Assembly: GCA_018894105.1 (NCBI GenBank)
Contig: CM032132.1
Location: forward strand, 27,889,379-27,953,378
Direction of reading: 5' to 3'
Source: Jacaranda mimosifolia
Taxonomy: Eukaryota; Streptophyta; Magnoliopsida; Lamiales; Bignoniaceae
Length of the DNA stretch: 64,000 bases
Shown: in pieces, positions 47,063 through 59,700 of the stretch
Layout: each line of letters starts with the position of its first letter
How positions within the stretch are numbered: position 1 is the stretch's first letter
Position numbers and translations under genes: made by a program
Notes under the pieces: generated by a model
What the model saw: the letters and a program-made list of their open reading frames with translations, nothing else
The model's database searches: none
Told to the model about the DNA's origin: nothing

Positions 47063-47285
47063 AAATTCGAATGGCGGCCGAAAACGGCCAATCTTTGTGA
47101 GTGACATTATGAAAAAATGAACAGAAGAAAGAGAAATACGGAAGAGTAAAGTACCCGACAAATTATATGAAGATTTTTCAACAATTCCTCTACAATTAAT
47201 CGGAGCTATTGCAGAAGCCCTCATCTTCTTCAGAGATTTTTGTAAAAAGAATTCTATTGCAGATTGAAGTGAAAGAAGTGATTTT
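47063..47285 (-). pseudogene. N-terminal fragment of a PPR gene (second copy)
   Basis: Colinear at the DNA level with 53385-53570, the start of the PPR gene at 50394-53580: shared GACATTATGAAAA, AGAGAAGAAAGAGAA, GCAATTCCTCTA, GCAGAAGCCCTCATCTTCTT and TGAAGTGAAAGAAGTG. It holds only the mitochondrial-targeting leader region and none of the repeats. A premature stop and indels show it is a relic of a tandem duplicate. Confidence 0.8.
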
Positions 47286-47489
47286 GCTTTTTACGCAAAT
47301 TACGTAAAGGTGCACTGCCTACCTTTAAAGTGGGTCTTCAGGTTATGAAATTGTAGTTTAACTGATTCTGGTGCTAGCTGAGTGCCTAGTAACTACTCCC
47401 GCAGTTAAAAGAAAAAAGGTATGACCTCAGAAGTAATTGAGTAATATAATTATAATTTTTTATCCACTCAATCAAATATTATTATCATC

Positions 47490-47760
47490 TAGTGGCTTAT
47501 AGCCCCAATGGCATCAAGTCTTTCTTATTGTGTGGGAAGGTTTCATGTTCGAATTCGAATAGGTTCCTTAATTTGTGTACTTTATGTGTGCCTATGGTTG
47601 TGGAATTTGTACTTTTATTTTCTTGATTTGATAATTAGACTATATTGACTTTTGTAAGGATAATCTTCTTGATTTAATAATTTGATTTTATAAATTTGTT
47701 GTAAGGATACTCTTTGATATTTGTAATGTTCTCTTAAACAAATAAAAAAAAATAAAATAT
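47490..47760 (+). mobile_element. Possible tRNA-derived SINE
   Basis: An A-box-like TGGCTTATAGCCCCAATGG is followed about 45 bp later by a B-box-like GTTCGAATTCG, then about 200 bp of T-rich body and a terminal A-rich tract (47740-47755). No cloverleaf that would make a functional tRNA. Tentative. Confidence 0.35.
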
Positions 47761-49140
47761 TTATCTTTTAAAAATATTATTTTAAATAGTTAAGCATTGA
47801 TGTCAATTGTCAAATAGTATCCATTAGAACAAAAGTAATGTGTGGCAAATTAAGTAATTAAATTTTTTATGTGAAATGTTCCTTTATTTCATATAAATCT
47901 AGTTACAACCTCATTTATGTAAAAAAAATTAATAGAATTATACTGTGACTAAAAAACATAACACCTTAAAGGATTTTAATAATTAAAATAAGATATAATT
48001 CTTAAAATGATGTGACGTCATTTTGATATATTGAATTTATTGAGCTGTGGAATGGACAATGATCCACTTTTTAATATGTATTGCATCTTGAAAGAAGAAA
48101 AAAAATTAAAACTTTCATCCATAGTAAATATGCCAATATTTTTAATTTATTGGACATATAAAAATTAAATCTTACTAATAATAGATTTTTTTCCTGAAAA
48201 TAGAAAAAAATATTTCAACTGATTCAGTAAAGCTATTTTGTTTCAAAATATTTAATATGAAAAAAAATTCTAAAGCCAAACTAAAATAAATATATCGATC
48301 AGTATAAAAAGAATTATATAACAAAATTATCACTACACCTGCATTTGAAATATTATTTTTGTACATATACCCCAATTTTTTGGCGAAGTATTTTGATTCA
48401 TTACAAATTAATTAAGTTTTTCACATCTTTTTTTTCAATATTTTGAGAATTTGTTGTTAGGTTATTATTTATTAGCTCCTATGCTTTGTGAAATTATTTG
48501 AAAAAGAAACTCGCCGTATCCTACACTTTTTGGGGGTTTAAAATTGAAAATCACCAAGGTTATCTTGTAATTGTACCTACTGAAGTTGTAAGACAAGTCC
48601 ATTATCCTATTTGCCAGTTCAAGTTTCATTCCAAATTTTAGACCAAATAAGACAAGTTGACACGCACATTAGTCGGCTTATTCGTTTGCCCATGTGGAGA
48701 CTTACTAAATCTTGAAGATAAAATGCTACTAAAAATTTAACTTTTCACGTTCATATATTTTGTTGACTTTGGATTAATTGATGATTTAATAGTTTAAGTT
48801 CAACATAGATTTATAGAAAAATAACTATAAAGTCAATGTTTAGATCAATCAATACTTGCAAAATAATGATTGATCATCAATTTAAATTTACTTTTTTATG
48901 TATGATCAAGTGGAAAATAAAAAGGCAGAAATTTTTAGAGAGTATTATTTTTTTTCCCTTCCCAATAATTTTATTGAATATACTGTACGCAACATTTTTG
49001 CAAAATCAGTATTAGCAATACTTTTGGTGTTTAAAATTGAAATTCACATGTTTCTTTTAATTATATTGGATTTTCAGACAAGTTAAACGCATTGAGCGTA
49101 TTTAAGTTCATAATTCAATGGAACTAAAATACTTATCTTT
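47760..49140. other. AT-rich intergenic stretch
   Basis: No gene, RNA or transposon terminus supported. Confidence 0.5.
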
Positions 49141-49149
49141 AAAAATTGT

Positions 49150-50393
49150 CGTTTGTATGCAAGCTCCACATCAAGCAAGAGCGGCATAAAGTCTAGCATA
49201 ATCAAGACAATCCAAGTTGGTAACTTATCTTTCTACTGCTACAAATGCTCTTAACTTCATGAAAGAAGCTATACAACCATATCCACAGTCTTCATTGCTT
49301 TCCCTTTTATTACATACAATTTTCAGCTCCAGTGATTATGATCATACAGAACACCATGGTGGCAGGCTGAAGAGCAATACTGGAACAATATGACATTGAT
49401 CTTGCAGGTCTCTATGCCAAATCTCCAGGGTTGGAAAGTATAAGATTCTTTTTCAAGTTTAAACATGGATTTCATCTTCATTATATGGATTTTGGAATGT
49501 CCCATGTATGGATGTCCTGTCTTCCCCCGAAGAGTAGTCCAGTGATGCAGTATTGCTTGTTATGAACAAAATAAGTACAGCATTACATCATTTGAAATGC
49601 GAGAAAGTTTTTCTGTGTACTAAAATATATACATGACCCAAGCACAGGCTTACTTATCCCTGTGATGCTTGCTTTTGTTTCTTCTATGGATAAGAAAAGG
49701 AATATATCCTTGATGAATGAGCATTTTGTCCATCCATTTCATATGGACCTTAAGATGGAAAAGAGGTCGCCATCGTGTATTTTGTAGATGAAGGCTTGAA
49801 AAACTGTTCTGGAGGAAAAGAATGGAAGGATGGATGTCATACAGAAGCAAATGTGGATGAAGAAGCACCATTAATTCCTTCTATAAAGGGTATCCCATCT
49901 AGGCAAAAGCCCAGTTAGCAGCCCCTCAGACTGGCTCTGTAACAAAATTCAGTATTTTAGTATTCAAGCCATATGCGCATAACTACAAAGCAATAGAACT
50001 CATTGAGCATATTAAGAACCATGATGATATGTTGTCTTTCTACTGCTGCCAAGGTGCTCTGAACTTCATTACTCAATTAGCACAAAGCGACATTACATTC
50101 ACTTACACTTCGACAGGCTGAAGGGGTATCTTTCATTACAGTGGAATAAAACTAATAATATGCATTTCTCATCCAACTCCACCATATGTTATACTCACCA
50201 ACAGGATTTTAGAATTCCAGCAATCTGTCTATAACTACTAAAGCAGCAAAATAAATTGGGAAACAAAATTCTAGCATAATCAAGAAAAACTGTGTTGGTA
50301 AGTTGCCTTGCTACCGTTGCAAATGCTCTTAACTTCATGAGCAGCAGCAATGCTGTAGCCCTAGCAATCTCCATGCAGTTCCCCTTTATTACA
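49150..50393 (-). repeat. PPR gene 3' flank with internal and distant duplicates
   Basis: Three partial copies of one sequence: 49160-49325, 50030-50100 and 50265-50400 (shared GTCTAGCATAATCAAGA, GCAAATGCTCTTAACTTCATGA). The segment 49640-49915 is repeated at 62740-62970. No frame is conserved between the copies, which suggests 3' UTR and downstream DNA of duplicated PPR genes rather than a separate gene. Confidence 0.65.
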
Positions 50394-53300
50394 CTACTCA
50401 TCAGCAATATTTTCTTCTAATGTGCAATGATGATCACTCTTTGGGACAACTTTCTTAATCATTTCCAGAAGATTTCCATCTTTACCTTCTCGTTGCAGCT
50501 GATCAAGTAACATGGACACAGTAGTTGAATCTGCTGAGAATCCCTTTTTGTTCATTTGCTCCAAGAATGGCATTGCCTTGTAAAACTCATTTCTCTTTAG
50601 CAAACCATGTATAATGACATTGTACGTCACTATTAGGCACACAACCATTTTTTCCCATATCTATAAGCAAACATTTTGCCTCCTTCGCAAGTCCTTCTTG
50701 AAAAAGTGAACCAATAATGATGTTGTATGTCCTAATATTAGGTTGCAAACATTTAGAAGGAAGACTATTGAAAAGGCTTTTTGCAATATCAAGTTTTCCA
50801 TCCTTGCATAGCCCATCAACAAGGATATTATATGTAATAATATCAGGATTAATACCATTATCTTCCATCACACGCAACAAAGAAAATGCTTCAGCAATCT
50901 GTTGAGTCCTGCACAAGCCACCCAACAAGATATTCTAAGTCTGTAAATTAGGAATTACATAGTGAGCTTTCATATCATCGAAAAGCTTCCATCCATCAGC
51001 AGATCTACCTTCCCGAAATAATCCTTGAATCATGATATTATCGGTGTCAGTTCTACACTCTAACCCTTTATAAGGGACTTCTAAAAAAAGAAGCCAATCT
51101 TCATTCATGTTTCCATTCTTGCAATATCCATCAATCAAAGGGTTATAGCAGAAGATATCAGGCTTAAGACCCCTGTCCTGTCCTCCAGGGAATCAAATAT
51201 TTCTCTTGCTTTGTCCATTTGACCTTGCAAACAATATCCATCCATCAGTGTATTAAATGTAAAAATATCAGGACAAACATTTCTTTGCATCATAATTTCC
51301 AAAACAACCTTAGCCTCTTCCACCTTTCCTTCCTTGCAAAAAGCATCCACCAATGTATTAAATATAATCACATCTAAAGATACCTTGTGATCCACCATTT
51401 CAATTAATAAGTTTTTCACATCTTTCCATCTACCAAAGTTGCACAGGCCCTGAATCATTGAATTATATGTGATAACGTCGGGTGAAATGTCATTGTTAAT
51501 CATTTTGTAAAAGAGCTAAGAGCATCATCAACCATTCGGTCCTTGCATAAACTATCAATTATTGCATTATAAGATTTAACATTGGGTTTATAGCTTGTCT
51601 TTTCAAACAACCCAGGCAAATCATAGGCAGTAAAAGTGAGTCCAGCTTTGCATAGCCCATTTATCACAATAAGAATCATAACTTCATTAGGCTCACAAAG
51701 TTTCAGAGTTAACAACTGTTTGAATATTTTTTCTGCCTCAGCAACCCTATTTTCTAAAAAGAGCCCCTTTATGAGAGTAGGGGTGGCAATTTCCAACACG
51801 ACACGATAACTCGATACGAATTCGACACGAAAAAATTGAGTTTGGGTCGACCTATTTCAGGTTTAGGTCCAATAAGATTGACACGAATAAGAACTCGAAG
51901 AAAATGGGTTGGGTTGGGTTGAATTTCAGGTTATACGAACAACTCAAAATTTGATTTTGGGTCACACAACAACCTGAACCCACCTGAACTAACTCGACCC
52001 AACTCAAATTAAACAAATAAAATTTAAGTTTTTTAGGAGTAAAAATATAAAATAACAAAATAAAACTTGAAATTTTGAATTTTAGCAATATCAAAATTAT
52101 TACTTTGGTATTTTTCAGTCTTATTTATTTCCGCAAATATATAGGATGGATGATTATAATTTTATACTGTTTCTAATAGTTATTTTTTGGTATCCAAGCA
52201 GACATGAAAGTTATTCTATAAAGAGTTGACAAAACACTGTTTTGACTATTAAATTGTCCAACAAATTTTTCTTAGGCCTTATACAATGCAAGACTTTGTA
52301 TATATAAATAAATCACAAGAATTCTTTCTATTAAGAGGTTATAAAAAATTCAAAAGACTCAAGCAAATTTTTATGATAAATTATGTGTCCAATTAAAATA
52401 CTTGTTTACTTATTTGCTTGATGATATATTTTTATTGATTTGTGTGCTACTTAATTGAATCAATATAAAGTAAAGAAATAATGTCATTTTAAGAAGTTAA
52501 AAGAAACAATTTGATTTATACAAAAGATACAAAAATTAAAGAGAGTGGGTGAATAAAACTCGAAAAAGTATGCTATTTTAAAAATAAGTTACTTTGTAAT
52601 TTCAATATTTTTATAATGCTGATAGATACTACAAAATGAAAGGAACAAAAAGTCTCAAAATCAATATATTATGTGGTTCAGTTAAAATTTTTTTAGAAAG
52701 CTGAGTGAATTTATGATGAGAATTCCTTACTCCTATTTTAATTTATTAATAATTAAAAATAGATCAAATTAAAAAATAAAAATGCCAAAAAATTAAAATT
52801 AAAATAAATATTTGAAATAATTATTTTAAATAAGATTGGTAAGTTGGATTAGGTGGATTTGAGTTGGCAAGTTGACCTAATAAAGATCAGGTCGACCCAA
52901 ATATGACCTGATACAATTCAGGTTGGATTAGGGTTGAGCATTTTCAGGTTGTCATCAGGTTGAGTTGGGTTAGAGTTGATAAAATTAATGTTATACCCCT
53001 ACTTCAACCCAACCCAAACCCATCCGACCCACCCAAATTGTCACCCTTATATGAGAGCACTAAAACTGGCAACATCTGGTTTGTGACCATGCTTCAAGAA
53101 ACAGCCCAAGATAGCGAACCCAAAATCTACTCGATTCAAAAGGCAAAAGCAATTAATCATGATGTCAATTGTGTACTCATTTACAGGGGCACCCAATTCA
53201 AGCATTTTGTCAAACACTGAAAGGGCAATAGAGTAGTGTTTCATCTTGACAACAACAGCCAACAATTTATTGAAACAAAGAACAGAAGGCTGTGGCTGCA

Positions 53301-53580
53301 TCCTCAACATTTCACGAAACAAAGAAATAGCATCATCCACTTCTTTAATACAGCTGAAATCTATTCTGGGCTTGGGTGAAAGGGACCTATCTTTGTGACT
53401 GACATTATGAAAAGTTGAAGAGAAGAAAGAGAAGTATAGAAGAGTAGAAGTACCCAACAATTTATATGCAGATTTTGCAGCAATTCCTCTATAACCCAGA
53501 ACTAGTGCAGAAGCCCTCATCTTCTTGAGAGATTTCTTGAAGAGAATTGTGTTGCAGAATGAAGTGAAAGAAGTGTGCAA
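50394..53580 (-). pseudogene. Restorer-of-fertility-like P-class PPR gene, broken and split by a hAT element
   Basis: Read from 53580 down: a basic, Ser/Phe-rich leader typical of mitochondrial import; the S-K-P-R-I-D-F-like start of the repeats; then about 11-12 PPR motifs of 35 residues (for example S-V-L-C-F-N-K-L-L-A-V-V-V-K-M, V-I-T-Y-N-S-M-I-Q-G-L-C, I-F-T-F-N-T-L-M-D-G-Y-C, I-I-T-Y-N-I-L-V-D-G-L-C). It ends at 50394 after an acidic tail. P-class RFL proteins bind organellar RNA and can suppress male-sterility transcripts. Frameshifts or stops occur near 51500, 51135, 50935 and 50640, beside the hAT insertion (51778-53049). Protein length before decay would be about 600 residues, usual for this group. 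Confidence 0.93.
51778..53049. mobile_element. hAT-type element inserted in the PPR coding region
   Basis: Ends TAGGGGTGGCAATTT and AAATTGTCACCCTTA are imperfect inverted repeats; TATGAGAG is duplicated at 51770-51777 and 53050-53057. Subterminal zones carry repeated AACTCGA / CAACCCAA / GGGTTGGGTT motifs. The 1.27 kb body has no transposase. Removing the element and one TSD rejoins A-L-I-K-G-L-F-L-E-N in frame, a normal PPR junction. Confidence 0.94.
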
Positions 53581-53589
53581 CCAATAACT

Positions 53590-54983
53590 ACAAGTCTATA
53601 GTGGAAAGTGCTTAATAACTACTCCATCTGGTCAATATCAGCTAATTTGAATATTTTCTTGGTGGGATATTAAGGCATTGTTTTTCAACGTTTTCTACAA
53701 ATATTTTTCAACCCAAAAAAATTTCAAAAATGAAGGCATGTTCTCTAAATTTTTTTTTTTAAACAGTCAAATTTTATCCCCATAAAATCCCTTCTGATTC
53801 ATCCAAAAAATCTTATACCCTAAAAATTACACCTACCCCTACATTTTCTTACTCTACCTATGACATTACTCATTCATTTATCACTCTCACTTCACTCTTC
53901 CATACATATATATATTTATATACATTTATATTTATATATATACGAAAATATTAAAATTTTACTAGTTAAAAAATTCTAAAACTTATATTTACAAATTTAA
54001 TTAAACTAATTATTGAAAAAATGAATTAAATTTAATTAAATATTATTTATGTTATTACTAAATAATTCATTTATTGAATAACATATTAAATTAATTAAAT
54101 AATGTATTAATTATATTTAATATTTAATGTATTAATGAAATATTACATTTATTCATTTAATAAATAACTTAAGATGTTTTAATTTGATATAATAAATAAA
54201 TTAATCTTCTTCAAAAAAATTCTTTATTAAATATTAATCTTCACATTAATTTAAAATTATAATAATAAAATTTAATTATAGGGTGATATTTATTTAATAA
54301 TCTATTAAGTTTAATAAATTAATATTGATATGCCTAAAGTAATTGTTGATAGAATTAATTATATTTAAGTAAAATTATTTGATTATTATTAAGTAATTTA
54401 TTTACTAAATAATATATTAATTAGTAATAGTTAAAGTAATTAAATAAATTATTAAATTAATTTATTTAAATAATGTGTTATTTATATATTAATTATATTT
54501 CATATTTTACGTATAATTAAATATTAATTTTATTTATTTAATAAATAATTTAAGATGATGTAATTTTATATAATATAATATTATTTATTTTTTATTAATA
54601 TGATGAATCGTTATTAAGTCTTTTATATAAATTATTAAAAAGTTATTTTATTTAAATAATTAACTAAGTTTTATTTATATATAAATCATAATAATAAATA
54701 GTTAAATAGTTATATTTTAATTAATAAATAGTAATTAGTTTATAATTAATGTATAGTAATTAAAAAATTTTATAAGACGATGTTAACAATTATGATATAA
54801 TTATAATAAAAGCTGATTTTTTTATAATTAAGATATAATTATGATTTCATGAATAATTAATATTTATCAATATATATTTTATTCCAAATAATACATCATT
54901 TACTACTGTTAAATTTATAAAAGTATAAATTTCAAAATAAATAACCAATTAAATTAATTACACTCACATTTCAATCATTATAA

Positions 54984-55014
<31 letters not shown>

Positions 55015-55390
55015 TCCAACTATAAATTTACATACATATAATACAAAAAAAAAAAAAAAAATCACTTTCACCCTACAAACCCAACAAAAAAGCAAATGAT
55101 TTGACATTTACAATAAAGTTGTCTCTCCTCAAAATATAAAAAAACAAACAACTGATTTTCAAATCATTTTCTATATTTCCCCTAAATAAAAAGAAATACT
55201 TGGCACATTCTCCAAATTTTCTCCGAAAAACTCATTACTCCAATTTTTTTCTAGAAAAGGGCTAAAATATAAAGGAACAAGCCCTAGATATTTCTGGTTA
55301 TGTTTAAAAGAAAAAAAAATTGAATTAGAAAAATGTATTAAATAAAATGATACAGGAGAAAGAGATAATCTCGGCTGGAGTTATTTTTTG
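53590..55390. other. AT-rich intergenic DNA
   Basis: Very AT-rich without gene content. A (CA)n microsatellite at about 54988-55013, an A-run at 55047-55062, and TA-rich runs at 53905-53945. Confidence 0.6.
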
Positions 55391-55394
55391 GAAG

Positions 55395-55760
55395 ATATTC
55401 CACATATGGGAAATATTTCATTCTTATCAATTAAGTAATAAGTTTTATCTTTTAAATTATTTTCTTTTTAGGAGTTGGATATTATTTTGCATTATCTTTT
55501 AGAGAATTGCATGTTATTTTATAGTATTTTTTAGGAATTAGAAGTTTTATAGATAAGTATGAATTAGTCATATTCCTATCAGTTATAAAATTAGGATTCT
55601 TTGATAAACCTATAAATAGGCTTACATATGTAGTTTGTAAAAAATAACTTGAGTAATAGAATTCTTTGATTTTTTCTATATGCAAGAAAGTTCTTTACTT
55701 TATTTTAAGGTTTGTCGTATATAGATTTTCTTTTATTCAAGTTATTTGTATAATAGCTTT
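55395..55760 (+). mobile_element. Possible Copia-type LTR relic
   Basis: A promoter-like CCTATAAATAGGC (55608-55620) is preceded by diverged TTAGGAGTTGGATATTATTTT-type repeats and followed by TTGTAAAAAATAACTTGAGTAATAG and a T-rich end. This U3-TATA-R layout is usual for short plant LTRs. No ends or TSD found. Confidence 0.4.
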
Positions 55761-57165
55761 TTTTTTTTTTTTTTCTTTTTCTTTCCTTCCAAATTTTATC
55801 CATTGCATCATAAAATATTAATTACTAATATCAAGTAAAAAGGTAAATATTACGATCTGAAGATTTAATGTGTAAACGTGTTTTGTATAGTACTATTATT
55901 CCATTTCTCCAAATGAAATGCTTCACCCTCTAGAATTAATAAGTCGATAGAAATGGAGAGTTAGTAAAAATGTTTAAAACATCTTAGTATTGATTAATAG
56001 GTATACCATGAGTTGGGGGGGGGGGGGACTCCATTTATATTGTTGGTCATTGAATTTGCTTATTTTCCCAGTAAAATATTAAATTATTTAATTAGTTATC
56101 TTTTATAATAAGTTAATTAAATGTTATTAATTATCATTAAAAATTCAAGAATTTGAAAGTCTATTAATGTCAAAAAGACATTGTGGCCCTCGGAGGAAAA
56201 TCTAATTGTTATGCGATTGTGTCCCTTATGGTGTACCTTTGGGAATGTTTTCTCAATTTCATACACACACACAGACACACTATAAACAACAAAAATAACC
56301 AATATTACTCTCTAAATATACACACTTTTTTCACACAGGCACAAGCCTTCACACACTACGTACATGCTTTCTTCACTTTGAAACTCCACCTATGGCTATC
56401 ACCTAAACTCCCCTAAGAATATATATATATATATATATGACTTAACCTATTGAGTTGTTGTTGATATTGGTCGCTATATGAACCTACTTGATACACACAC
56501 ACACACACTTAATCATCCATCCCATGTATTTTCCCATCTTTTGCAATTTTGCATAAATTTTCAAATGAAAGGATATTTTGGTCATTTTATATGAGGCCAT
56601 GTTCATCCATATAAGTTTCAGTTATCGGTGTTTCTAGACATTCTAAGAGTCTCAATATTTTCTTGAGATTTGAGATTCTAGGATACTCAGCACATAATTT
56701 CTATGATATTTATTCAAATTTTACCAATGTTTCCAAGGTAAAAGCGCATTTCACTCTTTTTCTTTCTCAAAGGATACTTTTGTCTGTCACACACATTGTC
56801 CAACATCACAAATGAATTTTCCACATTATTTCATATATCTTACATTAAGGAATTTTCTTCATTTTGACGCTGGGTGGGTAATTTTGATATTCCACCTGCA
56901 TTTTCAATATTTTAAAAATATTTTTGACAATTTTTGTATATTTCTACTTTTTAATCATTTATTAGTAATTTTTCGTTATTTTTCTAAGCAGATAATGTTA
57001 CTGTAGCTCCCAAGGGGATTTTTCCGGTCAATTCTCCAAAACCAAATAGCATATGTGGGTTATATTTAGCAATGCCGACAAAATTTAGTCCGGATTTGCA
57101 CAATGCACATTTCCACATTAAATCGTAGTGGAACTAGAGAAGTATAACAACGCTTGAGAAACAAA
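55761..57165. other. AT-rich intergenic DNA
   Basis: Contains a G-run (about 56015-56028), CA repeats (56265-56280, 56493-56508) and a TA run (56418-56438). No gene recognised. Confidence 0.55.
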
Positions 57166-57449
57166 TTATATGTAATGCCCCATAAATTTATTTTGTATTT
57201 AATTGATTATTTTTATCTGTTTTAATTTTATTTATTAATTTAATTAAAGAAATAGTAAAATATAAAATACCAATTCCTTAAAAATTTAAAAAATATAATT
57301 AAATAATGATAACTATTATTTTGAGATCATATAATATAAATATATGTATATATACGTAGATATAATAATTAAGAGATTATAAAATTTAATTATACTTGAT
57401 TATTCTTATAATATTACTGAGAGTTTTGAATTACTAACATCATATAGAT

Positions 57450-59280
57450 TAATAATAAGAGTCTCTTTTAAATCGAACGCTCCCTCTGTCCTCGGTCAAA
57501 AAATTCAGAGATTTCTCAACACTTCCTCCGTTCTCAATCCAAAACCCAGATCTGAAGAAACTGAAGATTGACGTTGCGGTTGTTGGGCATACACACAGAT
57601 ACACAAATATTTTCGATTCATAGGCCGGATTTGCTAGAATTGATGTTGGTCTGTTCACTAATCTAAAAACTTCTGATTGTTTAAGATTCATGGAGTTCTG
57701 TAAGCTGTTGATTTGTTAGATCTTTTTTTTCTAGTTTGTTTTAGTTGTAACTAAAATTAGAGTTGAAGAGAAAGTACAGAAAAAAAAAAAAAAAAAAAAA
57801 AGGACTGAGTTGAGTTTATATTCTGTGGGGATGGAGACTGTAGTTGTTGCTGCTCATCATAGGAGTCACCATCAGTATTGTGGTAGAAATCGTGGCCATG
57901 GTTCCTTCAAATTTAGGTCGTTTGGCTCACCGCCGTCGGGCAATTTTCGGGTGATTAATTGCAGGACATTTCAAGCTGGAGAAGGGTTACTTCCGACTCC
58001 ATTTTCACCCCAACCCCATTGTCATCTCTTGATGAACGCCCAAAAACCTCGAATAGAATTGCAAAAAAAGCAGTTCAATTCCAATACCAATTAAAACCAA
58101 GTTTGAAAACAAGGAAGGAGAGTTTTATTTTTCTGAGCGTTGGGCAGGACCTCCTTATTCTAATTCACCTCCCCTAAGTTCTTTGCCCATCCCCAAGTTT
58201 TCCATGAGGCCTAAAAGAACTGTTTCCCTCGACTTGCCTACTGTGGCCCGGAGATTGATTTGCATCCCATCTCAACATCAACACCTGCTTCCCCAGTCGG
58301 GCAGCATAGCCCTTCTCCCAGTGCTCTGTTTGATAGTCCTGCTTCTGCGACTAAGACCCTTCGTCGCATCCTTAATCTTGACATTACTGATGAATCAAGG
58401 AGTGCCGGTGATGGTTAGTGCTCCTGTAAATAAGGAATCTAATATACTTTTGTGGGTTAGTGACAGACTATATATATAATAAAGAAGATTAGTTCATGGG
58501 ATAACTTGTTACTAAGAGTTCATTTAGCATTCTGTAGTGGTGACACATTAGTGCAAGAGCTGCGATAGCTGGTTGGTCGACTATCTCCAAACTTTTCTGG
58601 AAATTGAGATTTTTGTTGGTTTGGGATCATGAAAGTGGTTTGGTTGCTCGGACATGGATTTTGCCTAGGAAATTAGTTGTGAATGGAAGGCAGGGATTGA
58701 TCAAGTGCCATGCTTTAGTTGAATGGTGATGGAGGTATCACTGAATTGGTTACTGTCATCGAAGTAGTCGAGGATGGTGGAAGTGTTGCTAAGATGGGAT
58801 TTGGTTGTGATATAGAAACTGTGGAAGTGGAGACTGTGAATAATGGGAGGGACAACAGGAAATTTAGCATGGAAGTGAAATCATTGGGTCTGGACTCACG
58901 TGAAAAAGATGACATGGACAATGGGACTTGCCAATGAGATTGTGGATGTTAACAGACTTGAGAATCTTGAGGCAGAAGATCAGGTGTTTGATAAAATGTC
59001 TAGCAAAGTTGAAAGGCATGGAAGCCCAGATGAGGAAAAGGCTAGCCAGAAGCCTATTGTCTGTGCCAGGTGTCACAGTTTGAGGTATTATAAAAGGTGG
59101 AGGACCCAAGGGTGGAGAATTTGCTGCCAGATTTTGATTTTGAGCACACTCTTGGGAGGAGGTTGAGGTCGATAAGTGGGGCTGGAACTTTAGTATCATT
59201 TGTGGTGGATGTTGTGGATTTGCTGGTTCTTTTCCTAAAAAAGTTGAAAATATGATTTTCAAGACGATTGATGAAAATCT
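57450..59280 (+). pseudogene. BPG2/YqeH-type chloroplast GTPase gene fragment, N-terminal part
   Basis: A leader (57450-57830), then ATG 57831: METVVVAAHHRSHHQYCGRN, and a Pro/Ser-rich transit-peptide-like stretch. Later come K-P-I-V-C-A-R-C-H-S-L-R-Y-Y (59050-59090), then in shifted frames V-E-N-L-L-P-D-F-D-F-E-H-T-L-G-R-R-L-R-S and V-V-D-V-V-D...G-S-F-P-K-K-V-E-N, to about 59280. This is the zinc-finger and start of the GTPase domain of BPG2-like proteins (circularly permuted YqeH family, plastid ribosomal RNA maturation). At least five frameshifts or stops; the G-motifs of the GTPase core are missing. No intron-like interruption is evident up to the zinc finger, so it may be a retrocopy, but the parent's exon structure was not checked. 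Confidence 0.82.
57780..57802. repeat. Poly-A run in the BPG2-like leader
   Basis: About 22 consecutive A just before the start codon region. Confidence 0.95.
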
Positions 59281-59349
59281 TGGCTTTCTAGTGGTCGTAA
59301 TTTAAACTTGTTTCGGGAAGAAATTCACTGGAATACAAGTGAAAGGAAA

Positions 59350-59700
59350 AAGAAAATGGGGTCGGCCAAGCGACCAGTAATAGGAATTAATTTAAGTCAG
59401 GTAACAATGGTTAGCTTTCACCTTCACGTGAAACTTTCTTTCTTCTATGAAATTTTCATTAGAGTAGCAAGTGACCTTTAATTGAGCCAACGTGGGTCCA
59501 GGTTTAATTAAAATAATAAATCTCATTCATGTATAAGAACAGCGGAATAAATGAAACCTAGTGTGCCATGAAATACGTTTATTGTTATTAATAACAAATA
59601 GTCACACACCCACACACGAACACAACTTGGATTCCAACACACATATACATATATATATCTATACACACACACACACACACATAATATAGAACAAATTCGA
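59350..59700. other. LTR sequence between gene fragment and conserved LTR part
   Basis: Non-coding. Includes an (AC)n microsatellite at about 59661-59681. Confidence 0.5.

Noticed and set aside
49650..49871. 73-codon minus-strand frame in the PPR flank
   Set aside because: The duplicate at 62740-62970 does not keep the frame, so it is more likely untranslated sequence.
58715..59262. Minus-strand frames of 68 and 132 codons
   Set aside because: Antisense to the BPG2-like pseudogene, whose zinc-finger motif is on the plus strand.
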